From: a virus
IMG/VR virus record: IMGVR_UViG_3300023184_000034
Coordinates: 97,030 to 161,029 of that record
Strand: one strand, 5' to 3'
DNA length: 64,000 bases
This document shows positions 8,878-17,201 of this stretch, one piece after another. The stretch's first letter is position 1. The number at the start of each line of letters is the position of its first letter. The notes below the pieces were generated by a model, which was not told where the DNA came from, did not search any database, and saw only the letters and a list, made by a program, of their open reading frames with translations. The position numbers and the translations under genes were made by a program.

Positions 8878-10905
8878 TTAGCCTTTTACCGGTGTAAGTG
8901 ATCCGGATATACTCTGTAGAATTTGAGGGCCGATATTACCAGCACCTGTACTGGTATTTACAACCACTACCAAGATCATGTCATTGACATTGAAACTTTG
9001 ATTGGCCGAAAAAACTGTACCGTTTTTTGATGGTATACGTTCGTTGCTGGTCTTTATTCCAGGATGATTCCAAGTTCTGTAGTGTCTGCCTGTACTGAGT
9101 TTTGTGTTGTAGTACAACTGGGGGGCAATCAAAATAAAATCCTTACTGAGCATGCCTTGTTTGCGATAAGCATAGACCCAATCCATATTTACATTTACTG
9201 CGCCTTCGTCTCCATTTTTACTGAATTGACTAGCATCTACTTGTTTGTATCCTGGTATTGTAGGAGCCCCATCAGGCAGTTTTATAGATTTTTGTTGTTC
9301 AACAGCACAACCACCGTTACTAATAAATTTACTCTCTATCTTTTGTAACTTTATCAGCATTGGCCTTGTTAACTGCTGACGGAGTTGCGCTGGAATTATC
9401 CAATTGCCAACTCCATTTCTTACGTGAAACGGTGTGGGAATCCACATACCGTTGGGATCTAGATAGCCAAAGTCCGGTGCAGGTTTGACACCCGCCGGCC
9501 ATGTTTTAGGATCTTCAGGGTCAGAATTAGGACCAGCGGTTGATCCAGTTTGACCACCGGCGGCGCCAGCGGCGCCAGCGGCACCTACAGCACCCACGAT
9601 TGCTGGCAATTGACCAGACATGGCCTTGTCTTTAAGATCTTCTATACCGTCTATTGTTGCTTTTATATCTAATTTTAAATCGGCACTGGTGGTAGTTAGT
9701 CCGAAATAACGCACAAGTACGGGCAGTTGTTTTTTGATTGTATCAACATCTTCTTTTGATAAAACTCCAGACTGTATGGCTTGAGCAACGCCGCCGCCAT
9801 CTGCACCTGCACCTGCACCTGCCTCGGCGCCACCGTCGAATCCCGCCACGCCTCCGGTGGGTTTATCTTCTGGTTTTTCTTCTGTGTTATTCCACCAGTC
9901 CCATAATGCTTTACCACCTTCATATGCTCCCCATCCGGTCAATGCTGCACCGCCAATCTTGGGCAAGGCAGCACGAATTGGATTACGGGCTTTAAACGCA
10001 AGTGATCGTCTAGCCAGTGACTGGGCTGTTGTTCTGGCTGCTGTTCTAGCGCCTGCTGTGGCACCCGGACCCATTCTGAACATTCTACCAAGTCCCTTTA
10101 TTAACGGAGCAATAAATTCATTCAGTTGTTCTGGCTTGTTTTCAACTAAAATAGTAAAAATTCTAATTTGTTCAGCAGGTGAAAATTCATGTAGGTTCTC
10201 AGATATCATCCTACGTTTGAGATTATTTCTACTTTCTGTTGTTACATTATATTTTTTAAGAATATTTTTTAATTGAGTTAATGCCGTGGCTAATTCAGCT
10301 GGTGGACCAATATCTTTTTCTGGATCTCCTGTTTTTCCTCGAAGCTTGGCATCTGCAGCACCAATATCTTTTTCTGGATCTCCTGATTTACCCCAAGGTT
10401 TGACACCTGCAGCACCAATATCTTTTTCTGGATCTCCTGATTTACCCCAAGGTTTGACATCTGCAGCACCAATATCTTTTTCTGGATCTCCTGATTTACC
10501 CCAAGGTTTGTCGCCCATGTTTGATGGCTTGTTAGTACTGGTGGGAAGTTCTTCTGCCATAGGGTGTTGTGGTGGGATACCAAATCCCACTTCACCGTCT
10601 GTGGCACCTGCATCACTGGTTTTAGTTGCGGATAATTTTTGAAAATCTTTAGGACTTACAATTATTTTACCACCGCCTTCTAAACCAGCAATAATACTAC
10701 CAGCTGATGAGATGCTTATTTTTCTAAATCCTTGAGATAGAGCCTTTGTTTCAACATCTGGGGTAAGTTCAAACCATAGTTTACTTGGTTCAACTGGAGT
10801 TAAGCCGTTGCCACTTTTGACCATGGGCTTGCCGCCCTGCATGGTTATGTAGTAAGGAGCCTCTCCTTCAGCTATGAATTTAGAAACAATATCTTTTACA
10901 CGCAT
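8878..10905 (-). CDS. Candidate internal virion protein with 18-residue tandem repeats
   Basis: 675 residues, ATG at 10905 after AGGAT. N-terminus MRVKDIVSKFIAEGE is the clearest look-alike of a T4 capsid-targeting peptide (FIAE then a small residue). Residues about 133-203 hold four copies of an 18-residue repeat centred on GKSGDPEKDIG. Residues about 265-320 are hydrophobic and Gly/Ala rich, followed by a Gly-rich linker. The C-terminal 200 residues (DPNGMWIPTPFHVRNGVG onward) look like a folded domain with a LIKLQKIESKF helix; I do not recognise its family. Context places it in the late internal-protein cluster. Confidence 0.6.
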   Translation of the reverse strand: MRVKDIVSKFIAEGEAPYYITMQGGKPMVKSGNGLTPVEPSKLWFELTPDVETKALSQGFRKISISSAGSIIAGLEGGGKIIVSPKDFQKLSATKTSDAGATDGEVGFGIPPQHPMAEELPTSTNKPSNMGDKPWGKSGDPEKDIGAADVKPWGKSGDPEKDIGAAGVKPWGKSGDPEKDIGAADAKLRGKTGDPEKDIGPPAELATALTQLKNILKKYNVTTESRNNLKRRMISENLHEFSPAEQIRIFTILVENKPEQLNEFIAPLIKGLGRMFRMGPGATAGARTAARTTAQSLARRSLAFKARNPIRAALPKIGGAALTGWGAYEGGKALWDWWNNTEEKPEDKPTGGVAGFDGGAEAGAGAGADGGGVAQAIQSGVLSKEDVDTIKKQLPVLVRYFGLTTTSADLKLDIKATIDGIEDLKDKAMSGQLPAIVGAVGAAGAAGAAGGQTGSTAGPNSDPEDPKTWPAGVKPAPDFGYLDPNGMWIPTPFHVRNGVGNWIIPAQLRQQLTRPMLIKLQKIESKFISNGGCAVEQQKSIKLPDGAPTIPGYKQVDASQFSKNGDEGAVNVNMDWVYAYRKQGMLSKDFILIAPQLYYNTKLSTGRHYRTWNHPGIKTSNERIPSKNGTVFSANQSFNVNDMILVVVVNTSTGAGNIGPQILQSISGSLTPVKG
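10301..10510 (-). repeat. Four imperfect 54-bp tandem repeats
   Basis: About 3.9 copies of a 54-bp unit (18 codons, KPWGKSGDPEKDIGAAD-type). The middle copies are almost identical and the copy nearest 10301 is the most diverged. The array is in frame, so copy-number change would lengthen or shorten the protein by 18 residues. Confidence 0.85.
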
Positions 10906-10909
10906 AATA

Positions 10910-12523
10910 TTATCCTAATAAACGTTTTGTCAATGCACGAATTTGATCAACTTCACGATTCTCAACCAGTGCTGGCTGTTCAGTACGATTCAAACGACCA
11001 GTAAGTTCACGCATGCGAGCCAAATCATTTCCTTCGCTGATAGGATCTTTTTTGCCTGCTGGTGCTGGCATCATTGCACCTAATTTTTTAGCTTCTTCTG
11101 CATCTTTGGCACCCGATGGATTTGGCACAACAACTAAATTCTCATCAGTTACTTTTTCTTTCTTCTTTCTTTCTGCCATGTAAGCAGTAGTTTCTTTCAT
11201 GTTCCGCCAAATGGCTGCTGCTACCATCTTGTCATCTGTTTCCTTAACAGTTTGCTTTTTATGACCCTTGGCCGCACGACTCATAGTTTGTTTGGCAGCT
11301 TCTTTAACACCCACTGCCTTCATAGCTCCATACGTCATTGCGGCATTCTTTAAACCTGGCACCATTGCTGATCCCAGAGACTTTGTTTTTTCCCAAGCAC
11401 TCATTGGTGCTGGAGCACCCGCAGCGGTAGGAGTATCTTCTTTAACTTTCTTGCCGCCTTTTTCATCTTTGCCAATGCGCCCGGCGATAACATCACCGCG
11501 TGTTACTTTGTCATAAGGTTTGGCATTGTTGGCCAAGTTACCGTCGCCTTTCTTTTTGGCTTCGTACATGCCACATTCTTTTAAACCGTGTACTGGACAC
11601 TTTTTATCTTTTGGTGTGTGATTGCATTTGCCTTCACCCATTGCTGCACTTGCTCCAGCTTTCTTTAGATCAGCACCAGTGGCTCTCATGCCTGGCACTG
11701 TGGTTGTTGCGGTTGTGGGAATTCCAGATTTTTGTGGTGCACCACTTATTGCGGTTTCTTTAACACCACCGCGCAACTTCTTAAAATCATCTCCGTCTAA
11801 TTTGCCGTTATGATTCTTGTCCAGTTTCTTCTTACCACCTTTGAGTGCTTCGTCAACTTTCTTGCCGTCTTTCACACGAGTCACTGAATCTTTACCAAAA
11901 CGTTTTTCCCAGTTTTTGCCTTCTTTCTCTTCAGCTTTGTCAGCAGCTTTGTTGCCTTCCTTGTCTGCAGCTGATTGTGATTTGGCATTTGATTTGGGCT
12001 CAGTATGCTCTTCATCACTGAATCTGTTGGGATTCTCTTTGTGTTTAGTTACACCTTTGGTTGAACGGTCAATTTCGCCACCTGTGGATGATTTTTCTTC
12101 AGAAACTTTTTCAGCTTGAGCTTTCTTGAGTTCTTTCACTTTTGATTTTGCTTCTGATAATAATTCTTTGATTCTCATTTTTTGTCCTTCGCTCAGTGTA
12201 TCACTGTTGTCCAAGTGGTGACCGTATTCGCTGAATTTCATTTCATATTCTAAATAGTGATATACTGATGCAATATAGTCAGCAGCCTTGGTAATTTTGG
12301 CCTGTACCCATGATTCCAATTGGTCATTGTCTTCCAACTGTTGATACAGCTTGTGTGCGTAGTTGGCTATTTTGAACAAATCAGCTTTGGCCATGGCACC
12401 TTCGCGGTCAGTCTCGCCACCGTGTAAGCCTATGGTGCCGCCCACTGGTTCTGAATCCATTTCTGGCTGATCCATCTCAGGTTGGTCCATTTCTGAGTCA
12501 ATGTTATCTAATTCTGCTGGCAT
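10910..12523 (-). CDS. Charged structural-type protein with EF-hand-like loop and Cys/His cluster
   Basis: 537 residues, Lys/Glu rich, largely disordered in appearance. ATG at 12523 with GGAG and a late promoter upstream. Acidic repeats (EMDQPEMDQPEMD) open the chain. Residues about 235-245 read DKNHNGKLDGDDF, the spacing of a calcium-binding EF-hand or dockerin loop. Residues about 305-322 hold CNHTPKDKKCPVHGLKEC, a possible zinc knuckle. An ISE site precedes GNDLARMRELTGRL near the C-terminus, and the chain ends QIRALTKRLLG. The segment NLANNAKPYDKVTRGDV is one I recall from other aquatic T4-like phages, but without a known function. Probable virion or prohead core component. Confidence 0.55.
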   Translation of the reverse strand: MPAELDNIDSEMDQPEMDQPEMDSEPVGGTIGLHGGETDREGAMAKADLFKIANYAHKLYQQLEDNDQLESWVQAKITKAADYIASVYHYLEYEMKFSEYGHHLDNSDTLSEGQKMRIKELLSEAKSKVKELKKAQAEKVSEEKSSTGGEIDRSTKGVTKHKENPNRFSDEEHTEPKSNAKSQSAADKEGNKAADKAEEKEGKNWEKRFGKDSVTRVKDGKKVDEALKGGKKKLDKNHNGKLDGDDFKKLRGGVKETAISGAPQKSGIPTTATTTVPGMRATGADLKKAGASAAMGEGKCNHTPKDKKCPVHGLKECGMYEAKKKGDGNLANNAKPYDKVTRGDVIAGRIGKDEKGGKKVKEDTPTAAGAPAPMSAWEKTKSLGSAMVPGLKNAAMTYGAMKAVGVKEAAKQTMSRAAKGHKKQTVKETDDKMVAAAIWRNMKETTAYMAERKKKEKVTDENLVVVPNPSGAKDAEEAKKLGAMMPAPAGKKDPISEGNDLARMRELTGRLNRTEQPALVENREVDQIRALTKRLLG

Positions 12524-12545
12524 GAGTATACTCCGTTGTCTTTAT

Positions 12546-12553
12546 GTATTTAG
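12546..12553 (-). promoter_or_regulatory. Late promoter motif CTAAATAC
   Basis: Minus-strand GCTAAATACAT, 23 bases before the ATG at 12523. The stop codon of the 338-residue gene (12552-12550) supplies the TAA of the motif. Confidence 0.5.
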
Positions 12554-13566
12554 CGTCGTTTGATAGGCGGCCCACCAAATAAGCTAGCGCCTTTGATGTC
12601 CAAGCCGTTCTTGGCTGTGCCGTCTTTGTTTTTGGGTTGATTAACTTTGGGTTGCGGTGGTGCCTTGCTGCCTGATTTGCCAGGACTACCAATATAACTC
12701 TTTTTACCACGTGCTTTGCCAGGGCTCAAATGCGGTGCATCTACCGTGCCAATGTTAGCAGCACTGGTTGCACCCACGGTGGCTGACTCACCCATTGGTT
12801 TGCCTTCCGCCACACCTTGCTCTTTACTTTTCTTCAGTATATCAGGATGTGCGAAACCTTTTTTGACTTGTTCTGCCGGACTCATCTTATCAACTAACTT
12901 ACCAAGTTTAGGATCAACATCATGCCAAGTCTTTGGATAGGGCTTTTTATCACCTCCCGCCACACCTTTGTTTCCTTTTGCCATTTTCAATGAGGTTTTT
13001 AGTGCTGCCGTTTTTCCTCTAGGAGTTTTAGCATCATTTGCGGTATCTGCTCTGCGTTGAAGTGGATCGTACCCAAACTTTGGGCTATTAGGATTGCGCG
13101 GTGTTTTGTTGCCTTCGTCATCTACATCATACGCATCTGGATCGCTACGCCATTTAGCAGCCTCCGCCACACCTTGCTCACCATGCTTTTTAGCACGACG
13201 AATTCTATTTGCTAAATGATGTAATCCAGACTCCATACTACGTGCTTTACGCTCTCCAGCAGATAAATTTTGCTCACGATCCGCATATTGCCAATCTGAT
13301 CCACCTAATGCTTCGTATTCTTTTTTCATTTTTGCATATTCAGCTTCGAGGTGCGGAAGATCTGCGTGGTCCTGTGCTTGGTCATCTTGAGATTTTTGAT
13401 GTGCTACTGCTCTATCTGTTTCACGTTTTTCAGAATCTTGTCTGCGTAACTCATCGTGCTCTGGATCACCGTGGATACGTAGATTTTTAAATTTAGGATT
13501 ATTTTTTTGTAAATCTTTAAGAAACGAAGACATATCGTTTTCTTGTACTAACTCATTTATTTTCAT
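12550..13566 (-). CDS. Charged hypothetical protein with EQGVAE motifs
   Basis: 338 residues, no known domain recognised. ATG at 13566 overlaps the TGA of the upstream gene (ATGA, 4 bases). N-terminus MKINELVQEND resembles the tag-plus-VxE pattern of the cluster. Two copies of EQGVAE followed by A or G are visible (about residues 132 and 249), again like prohead-protease sites. Otherwise rich in Lys, Asp, Gln, Gly and Pro and likely disordered (NPNSPKFGYDPLQRRAD). Translationally coupled to the 76-residue gene and the dps gene, so likely made late. Confidence 0.55.
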   Translation of the reverse strand: MKINELVQENDMSSFLKDLQKNNPKFKNLRIHGDPEHDELRRQDSEKRETDRAVAHQKSQDDQAQDHADLPHLEAEYAKMKKEYEALGGSDWQYADREQNLSAGERKARSMESGLHHLANRIRRAKKHGEQGVAEAAKWRSDPDAYDVDDEGNKTPRNPNSPKFGYDPLQRRADTANDAKTPRGKTAALKTSLKMAKGNKGVAGGDKKPYPKTWHDVDPKLGKLVDKMSPAEQVKKGFAHPDILKKSKEQGVAEGKPMGESATVGATSAANIGTVDAPHLSPGKARGKKSYIGSPGKSGSKAPPQPKVNQPKNKDGTAKNGLDIKGASLFGGPPIKRR

Positions 13567-13793
13567 TTTTTAATTCCTCTAAATCCTGTGCCTACAGCAA
13601 CTTCACCACCCATGAACTTGGGCAAACTAAACCATAACTTAAACCATTCTTCGGTTCCGGGTTTGATATTCTGCTCACGCATTATAACTGCTTTTTCAGT
13701 ACCAGTTACACTGATGTTGCTTCCGTCATAAGGTTGCAGGCCTTTAAATTCCTTAATGCCTGCTAACTTTTTAAGACGTGCTAATTCATCCAT
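13563..13793 (-). CDS. Small hypothetical protein with ELARLKKLAG motif
   Basis: 76 residues. The ATG at 13793 overlaps the stop of dps by one base (TAATG). The N-terminus MDELARLKKLAGIKE contains both the LAR motif seen at or near the C-termini of neighbours and an IKE site. The remainder (TEEWFKLWFSLPKFMGGEVA) looks like a small folded domain of unknown function. Confidence 0.65.
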   Translation of the reverse strand: MDELARLKKLAGIKEFKGLQPYDGSNISVTGTEKAVIMREQNIKPGTEEWFKLWFSLPKFMGGEVAVGTGFRGIKK

Positions 13794-14230
13794 TATTTCA
13801 AACTGGACCTTAACATCCAGCTGTGCTTTTTATGTGCATCTTGGCGATCTGCTAAAAAGTTACTCAACCCATGATCTCCAGCTTGTTCAGCCATGTCAAA
13901 TGTGATGCGGAATATATTAGCCATACGCTCGCTATCTTCTAACAACTCACTCAGCATGCCACTCCAATCAGGCACAGCGTTTTCATCTTCAACTTTGGTA
14001 AGCATACTGAACTTGGCTAGGCTTGCTGGTGTGTAAATCTGTAATGCACGTAGGTGTTCCGCAAATGGATCCACAGCACCATATACTTCTTCATATATGG
14101 TTTGAAATAAGTTGTGCAGTTGAGCAAACAACGGACCCTCCACATTCCAATGGAAATTATGTGCTTTTAAATAAAAACTAAATTCGCTGGCAAACGCTGT
14201 TTTCAATGCCAAGTGATATTTCTCGTCCAT
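13793..14230 (-). CDS. dps: Dps-family ferritin-like DNA-binding protein
   Basis: 145 residues. Dps proteins assemble into 12-subunit cages that oxidise and store iron using peroxide and protect DNA. The ferroxidase residues expected at the subunit interface are all present: His27 and His39 (HNFHWNVEGPLFAQLH) and Asp54/Glu58 (VDPFAEHLRALQ). The length is close to that of bacterial Dps. The N-terminus is short and lacks the Lys-rich DNA-binding tail of E. coli Dps. It is locked into an operon of candidate internal proteins by overlapping stop/start codons (TAATG to the next gene, 2-base gap from the previous one), so late expression is likely. Whether it goes into the virion is unknown. Confidence 0.92.
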   Translation of the reverse strand: MDEKYHLALKTAFASEFSFYLKAHNFHWNVEGPLFAQLHNLFQTIYEEVYGAVDPFAEHLRALQIYTPASLAKFSMLTKVEDENAVPDWSGMLSELLEDSERMANIFRITFDMAEQAGDHGLSNFLADRQDAHKKHSWMLRSSLK

Positions 14231-14232
14231 GA

Positions 14233-15303
14233 TTAAATTCCGTATTTGTTCTTTTTAATTTTTGCCACTGCACTGGTTTTATTAACATCAGCAGTTTCTA
14301 AACTTCGATTGTTACTCCATGTCTGTCGCTTACCGCCACCTACTTGTTTAGCGGCAGCATTGATCATATCGTTTTCTTCTTCAGTGTAGGGTGCTAGTAA
14401 TGGATCTCCACCGATCCAATTGTCTGCTTCAATTTTTGTGGGATAATCAGGAGCACCTGCCAATGCAATACCCATCCTGTACCCCATATATGCACTACCA
14501 GTACTTTGATTCATTGAAGGAAATGTTGTTGCATTTTTAATTGCGGCCTTATGATGTCCGTGCATCTTTTGTGTGCCACCGTGACCTTCTCTTAATGATC
14601 TTGCCAACGCATTGGCTTCCTTCAAAGATACATCTGGTTCGGCTTTTTCTTTTTTTGCTCGCACCTTGGGCTTGCTGAAATCTTGCATGCGTGTTTGTGC
14701 TTTTTGCATCAAATCTCTTACTTCGTCATCATCCAGTTCGGGGTTCATTGCATCACGCCAAACAGCAAACTTTTCGTCATCACTCTTGCTTGGATCCATT
14801 AACACATCTCGCATGGGCGTGGCACGTGGCCCTTCTTGTTCACGACTTGGATCGTTGGTTTCTTGACGAGCAATCACATTTAAACTGTTAAAACTAAACG
14901 GAATTCTGCCAGCTTTGTCTGGAACTCCGTTATACTGCTTGACATAACTTAAACCTTTGACTTGATCTTCTCCCACTACCACAGTTACATCAGTATAACC
15001 GTGATGGTCGAGTTTTGTTAACACACGAGTTAAATCAGGCATATCATCTGTGGCAGTGTGAAAAATATGTCCGTGAGCTGGAAATACTTTTTTATAAATC
15101 TGCATTTTTTCTTCTGGCTTGATTGGATCGTCTTTGCCCACTGTGCGGCTAACAACAAAGTAAGGATCAGCACCTTGTTCGTCTGCTTGTGTGATAACAC
15201 TGCTGGCCAGATACATGTGACCTTTGTGACCCATGCCACGCCCCCAGCCCACCACAGCAGCTTTGCCTTCCCCAGTGCGATTAAGAAATTCACGTAACAA
15301 CAT
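14233..15303 (-). CDS. HxGH-family nucleotidyltransferase (cytidylyltransferase/NMNAT-like)
   Basis: 356 residues; ATG at 15303 overlaps the upstream stop (TAATG). The N-terminal domain has the adenylyl/cytidylyl-transferase signature GHKGH (HxGH) within GRGMGHKGHMYLA, then a Rossmann-like core (TDVTVVVGEDQV) and GPRATPMRDVL, matching the second STxxR-type motif. Such enzymes transfer AMP or CMP to nicotinamide mononucleotide, pantetheine phosphate or sugar phosphates; the substrate here is not evident. The domain ends near residue 200. The rest is charged and includes LKEANALARSLREG, a motif shared with neighbours, and a C-terminal segment (PDYPTKIEADNWIGGDPLLA) of unknown role. N-terminus MLLREFL matches the tag-like starts of two adjacent genes. 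Confidence 0.8.
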   Translation of the reverse strand: MLLREFLNRTGEGKAAVVGWGRGMGHKGHMYLASSVITQADEQGADPYFVVSRTVGKDDPIKPEEKMQIYKKVFPAHGHIFHTATDDMPDLTRVLTKLDHHGYTDVTVVVGEDQVKGLSYVKQYNGVPDKAGRIPFSFNSLNVIARQETNDPSREQEGPRATPMRDVLMDPSKSDDEKFAVWRDAMNPELDDDEVRDLMQKAQTRMQDFSKPKVRAKKEKAEPDVSLKEANALARSLREGHGGTQKMHGHHKAAIKNATTFPSMNQSTGSAYMGYRMGIALAGAPDYPTKIEADNWIGGDPLLAPYTEEENDMINAAAKQVGGGKRQTWSNNRSLETADVNKTSAVAKIKKNKYGI

Positions 15304-17201
15304 TAGTCTTTCCTCGGAGCCCAGTTGGCCTGGTCAATGGTTTTTACAAACTGTCCAGGCAAATCATTTTTAAATTTACCACCCGGATGTGCTTGTACAT
15401 ATCCTTCTGGTTTTGTTTGACGAATACCGCCGTGTGTGCCTGAACTCAATGTGTTGATAACTTTCATCTTTTCGTGTGTTAGTAATTCAACAGCACTCAA
15501 CACAGCATCTAATCCAGGATGACTCAACACTTTTTGTGCTTGTGTATTGCTTAGTTTTGCAGTGGCCCATTCTCTAAATTTCTGTTTAACACCAGCCACA
15601 CGTAAATTTTGATTAAAGAAACTGTACAACACATCGCCAGGTTTGCTTAGTCCAGGCTGACCCGCAATAAAGCTATCTATAGCAGCCTTGTTTTGTTTGA
15701 TGTATGACTCGGCGTGTTTTAATCCAGTGTTGTCAACTTTGGGTGCATTTTCAACATATGTTGTGCCTTGTACAATAACATCACCGTTGGATAATTTTTC
15801 AGCATTGGGATAACGTGTTTCATCTGCACCAATGTGTGTGTAGTAACCAGTTGCAGCCACCATAACTTTTGATCTAGAAATTTTCTTACCCAGTGCGCTG
15901 CCTACTGGAATATGGAAACTTGTTATGTTGGGAGTGAAATCATATTCATTGGTACTGGGATTTAACACAGCTGGCTTTAAAGGACTAAACAGTATCCCAC
16001 CTTCGATATATCCTGATTTGGGACTGATGCTTTCAAAGTAAGGCCATAGGTCTGCAAGTCCTTGAGCAAATGCTTTGCGTTGATCTTCTTGTCCGGGTTG
16101 TGCTGTGCCTGTGCCCAACACAAACATGGCCACATCGTCCGGGTCGTTCATCATGGTGGTAACACCACTCTTGGTATGAGTGGTGCCGCGCTTCATGTAG
16201 TCCCATGCGTTCTTTGGAAACATGTGAAATTTGCCATGCTCGTCTCGACCCCAGTATACCACAGGACTTCCGTCCCATTTTAATTCTATACCTTTGCCTT
16301 TGGCAGTCATGTCACGCAGTCGTTCAACTGCATGTAAACCACCCACACTGCCATCAGTGAAAACCAAATCTTCAATGTGTTGATACTTGCGGCCCACAGC
16401 TGCTTCCAACAATGATGTGGCTGGACCACGTAACGGAGCAGCTGACCAACTGGACCCAGATGTTGCAGCATCATGTACTTGTTGTTTTAATGCAGGATCT
16501 TTAATTGCTGACATGATACTTTCTGCACTGCCAAGATCATTACCAGTGTGTCCAGGCCCTAATAATAGTGTGGCTATTTCATCCCAACTATCGGACAACA
16601 AGTCTGCTTTCTTTCTAGCAGCATCTCTTGCGTACAGTCCTTCGTCTGGGCTCCACAGCATGTTCTTAGCACTGGCCAACGCACTCATCACCACTTGCTT
16701 GTGTACACCCTTGTATGGACTACCCTTGGGTATCTGATGTTGATGGAACTTGGATACTTTCTCAGCTTTACGAACAACTTTGATATCACACTGATAAAAT
16801 TGTCCGTTGTATGGAAATTTAATGTGTACAGTTACCCCAGCTTTATAAGTTGCTGGAACACCATTGTCTAATAAAAATTGTTCCAGAGCGTTTCTAGCGG
16901 CCTTGTCATCGTCAGCCAACTTCTTGCTCTGAGGAATTTTAAAATATTGTTTAACTTGATCCATGTCGCAGCTAACATCCAAGTCACCTGTTGGATGTTC
17001 TGGTGTAGGGTCTGTGTTGGCACCACTGCCTTGTACATACAACGGAAAACCTGCTTTGCGAAGATACTTCTTAACTTGCGATAACAGTGCTTGTACTATA
17101 TCCGGAGTAGGATAAAACTCCACAGTTTCAGGCCAGATGTTGCCACCACCTTCTTTGAGAATAGGCTTTCTAACATTAGAAAATAATTCACGTAGTAACA
17201 T
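15303..17201 (-). CDS. Nucleotidyltransferase plus RNA/DNA-ligase-like fusion protein
   Basis: 632 residues from ATG 17201, whose A is shared with the upstream stop (TAATG). The frame is open upstream to 17276 but that extension overlaps the previous gene. N-terminus MLLRELFSNVRKPILKEGGG: tag-like start plus an LKE site. Residues about 30-170 look like a polymerase-beta-type nucleotidyltransferase: GSG, then DLDVSCDM carrying the metal-binding D-x-D, with a later aspartate in QCDIKVV. Residues about 320-480 carry ligase motif I (ELKWDGSPVVYWG, lysine nucleotidylated) and a motif IV-like YIEGGILF. This resembles a family I recall from T4-like phages of aquatic bacteria as a predicted ligase of unknown substrate. 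It may repair RNA or DNA ends on infection; this is inference. Confidence 0.75.
   Translation of the reverse strand: MLLRELFSNVRKPILKEGGGNIWPETVEFYPTPDIVQALLSQVKKYLRKAGFPLYVQGSGANTDPTPEHPTGDLDVSCDMDQVKQYFKIPQSKKLADDDKAARNALEQFLLDNGVPATYKAGVTVHIKFPYNGQFYQCDIKVVRKAEKVSKFHQHQIPKGSPYKGVHKQVVMSALASAKNMLWSPDEGLYARDAARKKADLLSDSWDEIATLLLGPGHTGNDLGSAESIMSAIKDPALKQQVHDAATSGSSWSAAPLRGPATSLLEAAVGRKYQHIEDLVFTDGSVGGLHAVERLRDMTAKGKGIELKWDGSPVVYWGRDEHGKFHMFPKNAWDYMKRGTTHTKSGVTTMMNDPDDVAMFVLGTGTAQPGQEDQRKAFAQGLADLWPYFESISPKSGYIEGGILFSPLKPAVLNPSTNEYDFTPNITSFHIPVGSALGKKISRSKVMVAATGYYTHIGADETRYPNAEKLSNGDVIVQGTTYVENAPKVDNTGLKHAESYIKQNKAAIDSFIAGQPGLSKPGDVLYSFFNQNLRVAGVKQKFREWATAKLSNTQAQKVLSHPGLDAVLSAVELLTHEKMKVINTLSSGTHGGIRQTKPEGYVQAHPGGKFKNDLPGQFVKTIDQANWAPRKD

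Noticed and set aside
9857-10276. Plus-strand frame of 139 codons
   Set aside because: Antisense to the 675-residue gene, no recognisable domain and no promoter or ribosome site.
10301-10510. Possible CRISPR-like array
   Set aside because: The repeats are in-frame coding tandem units of 54 bp with no unique spacers and no cas genes nearby.
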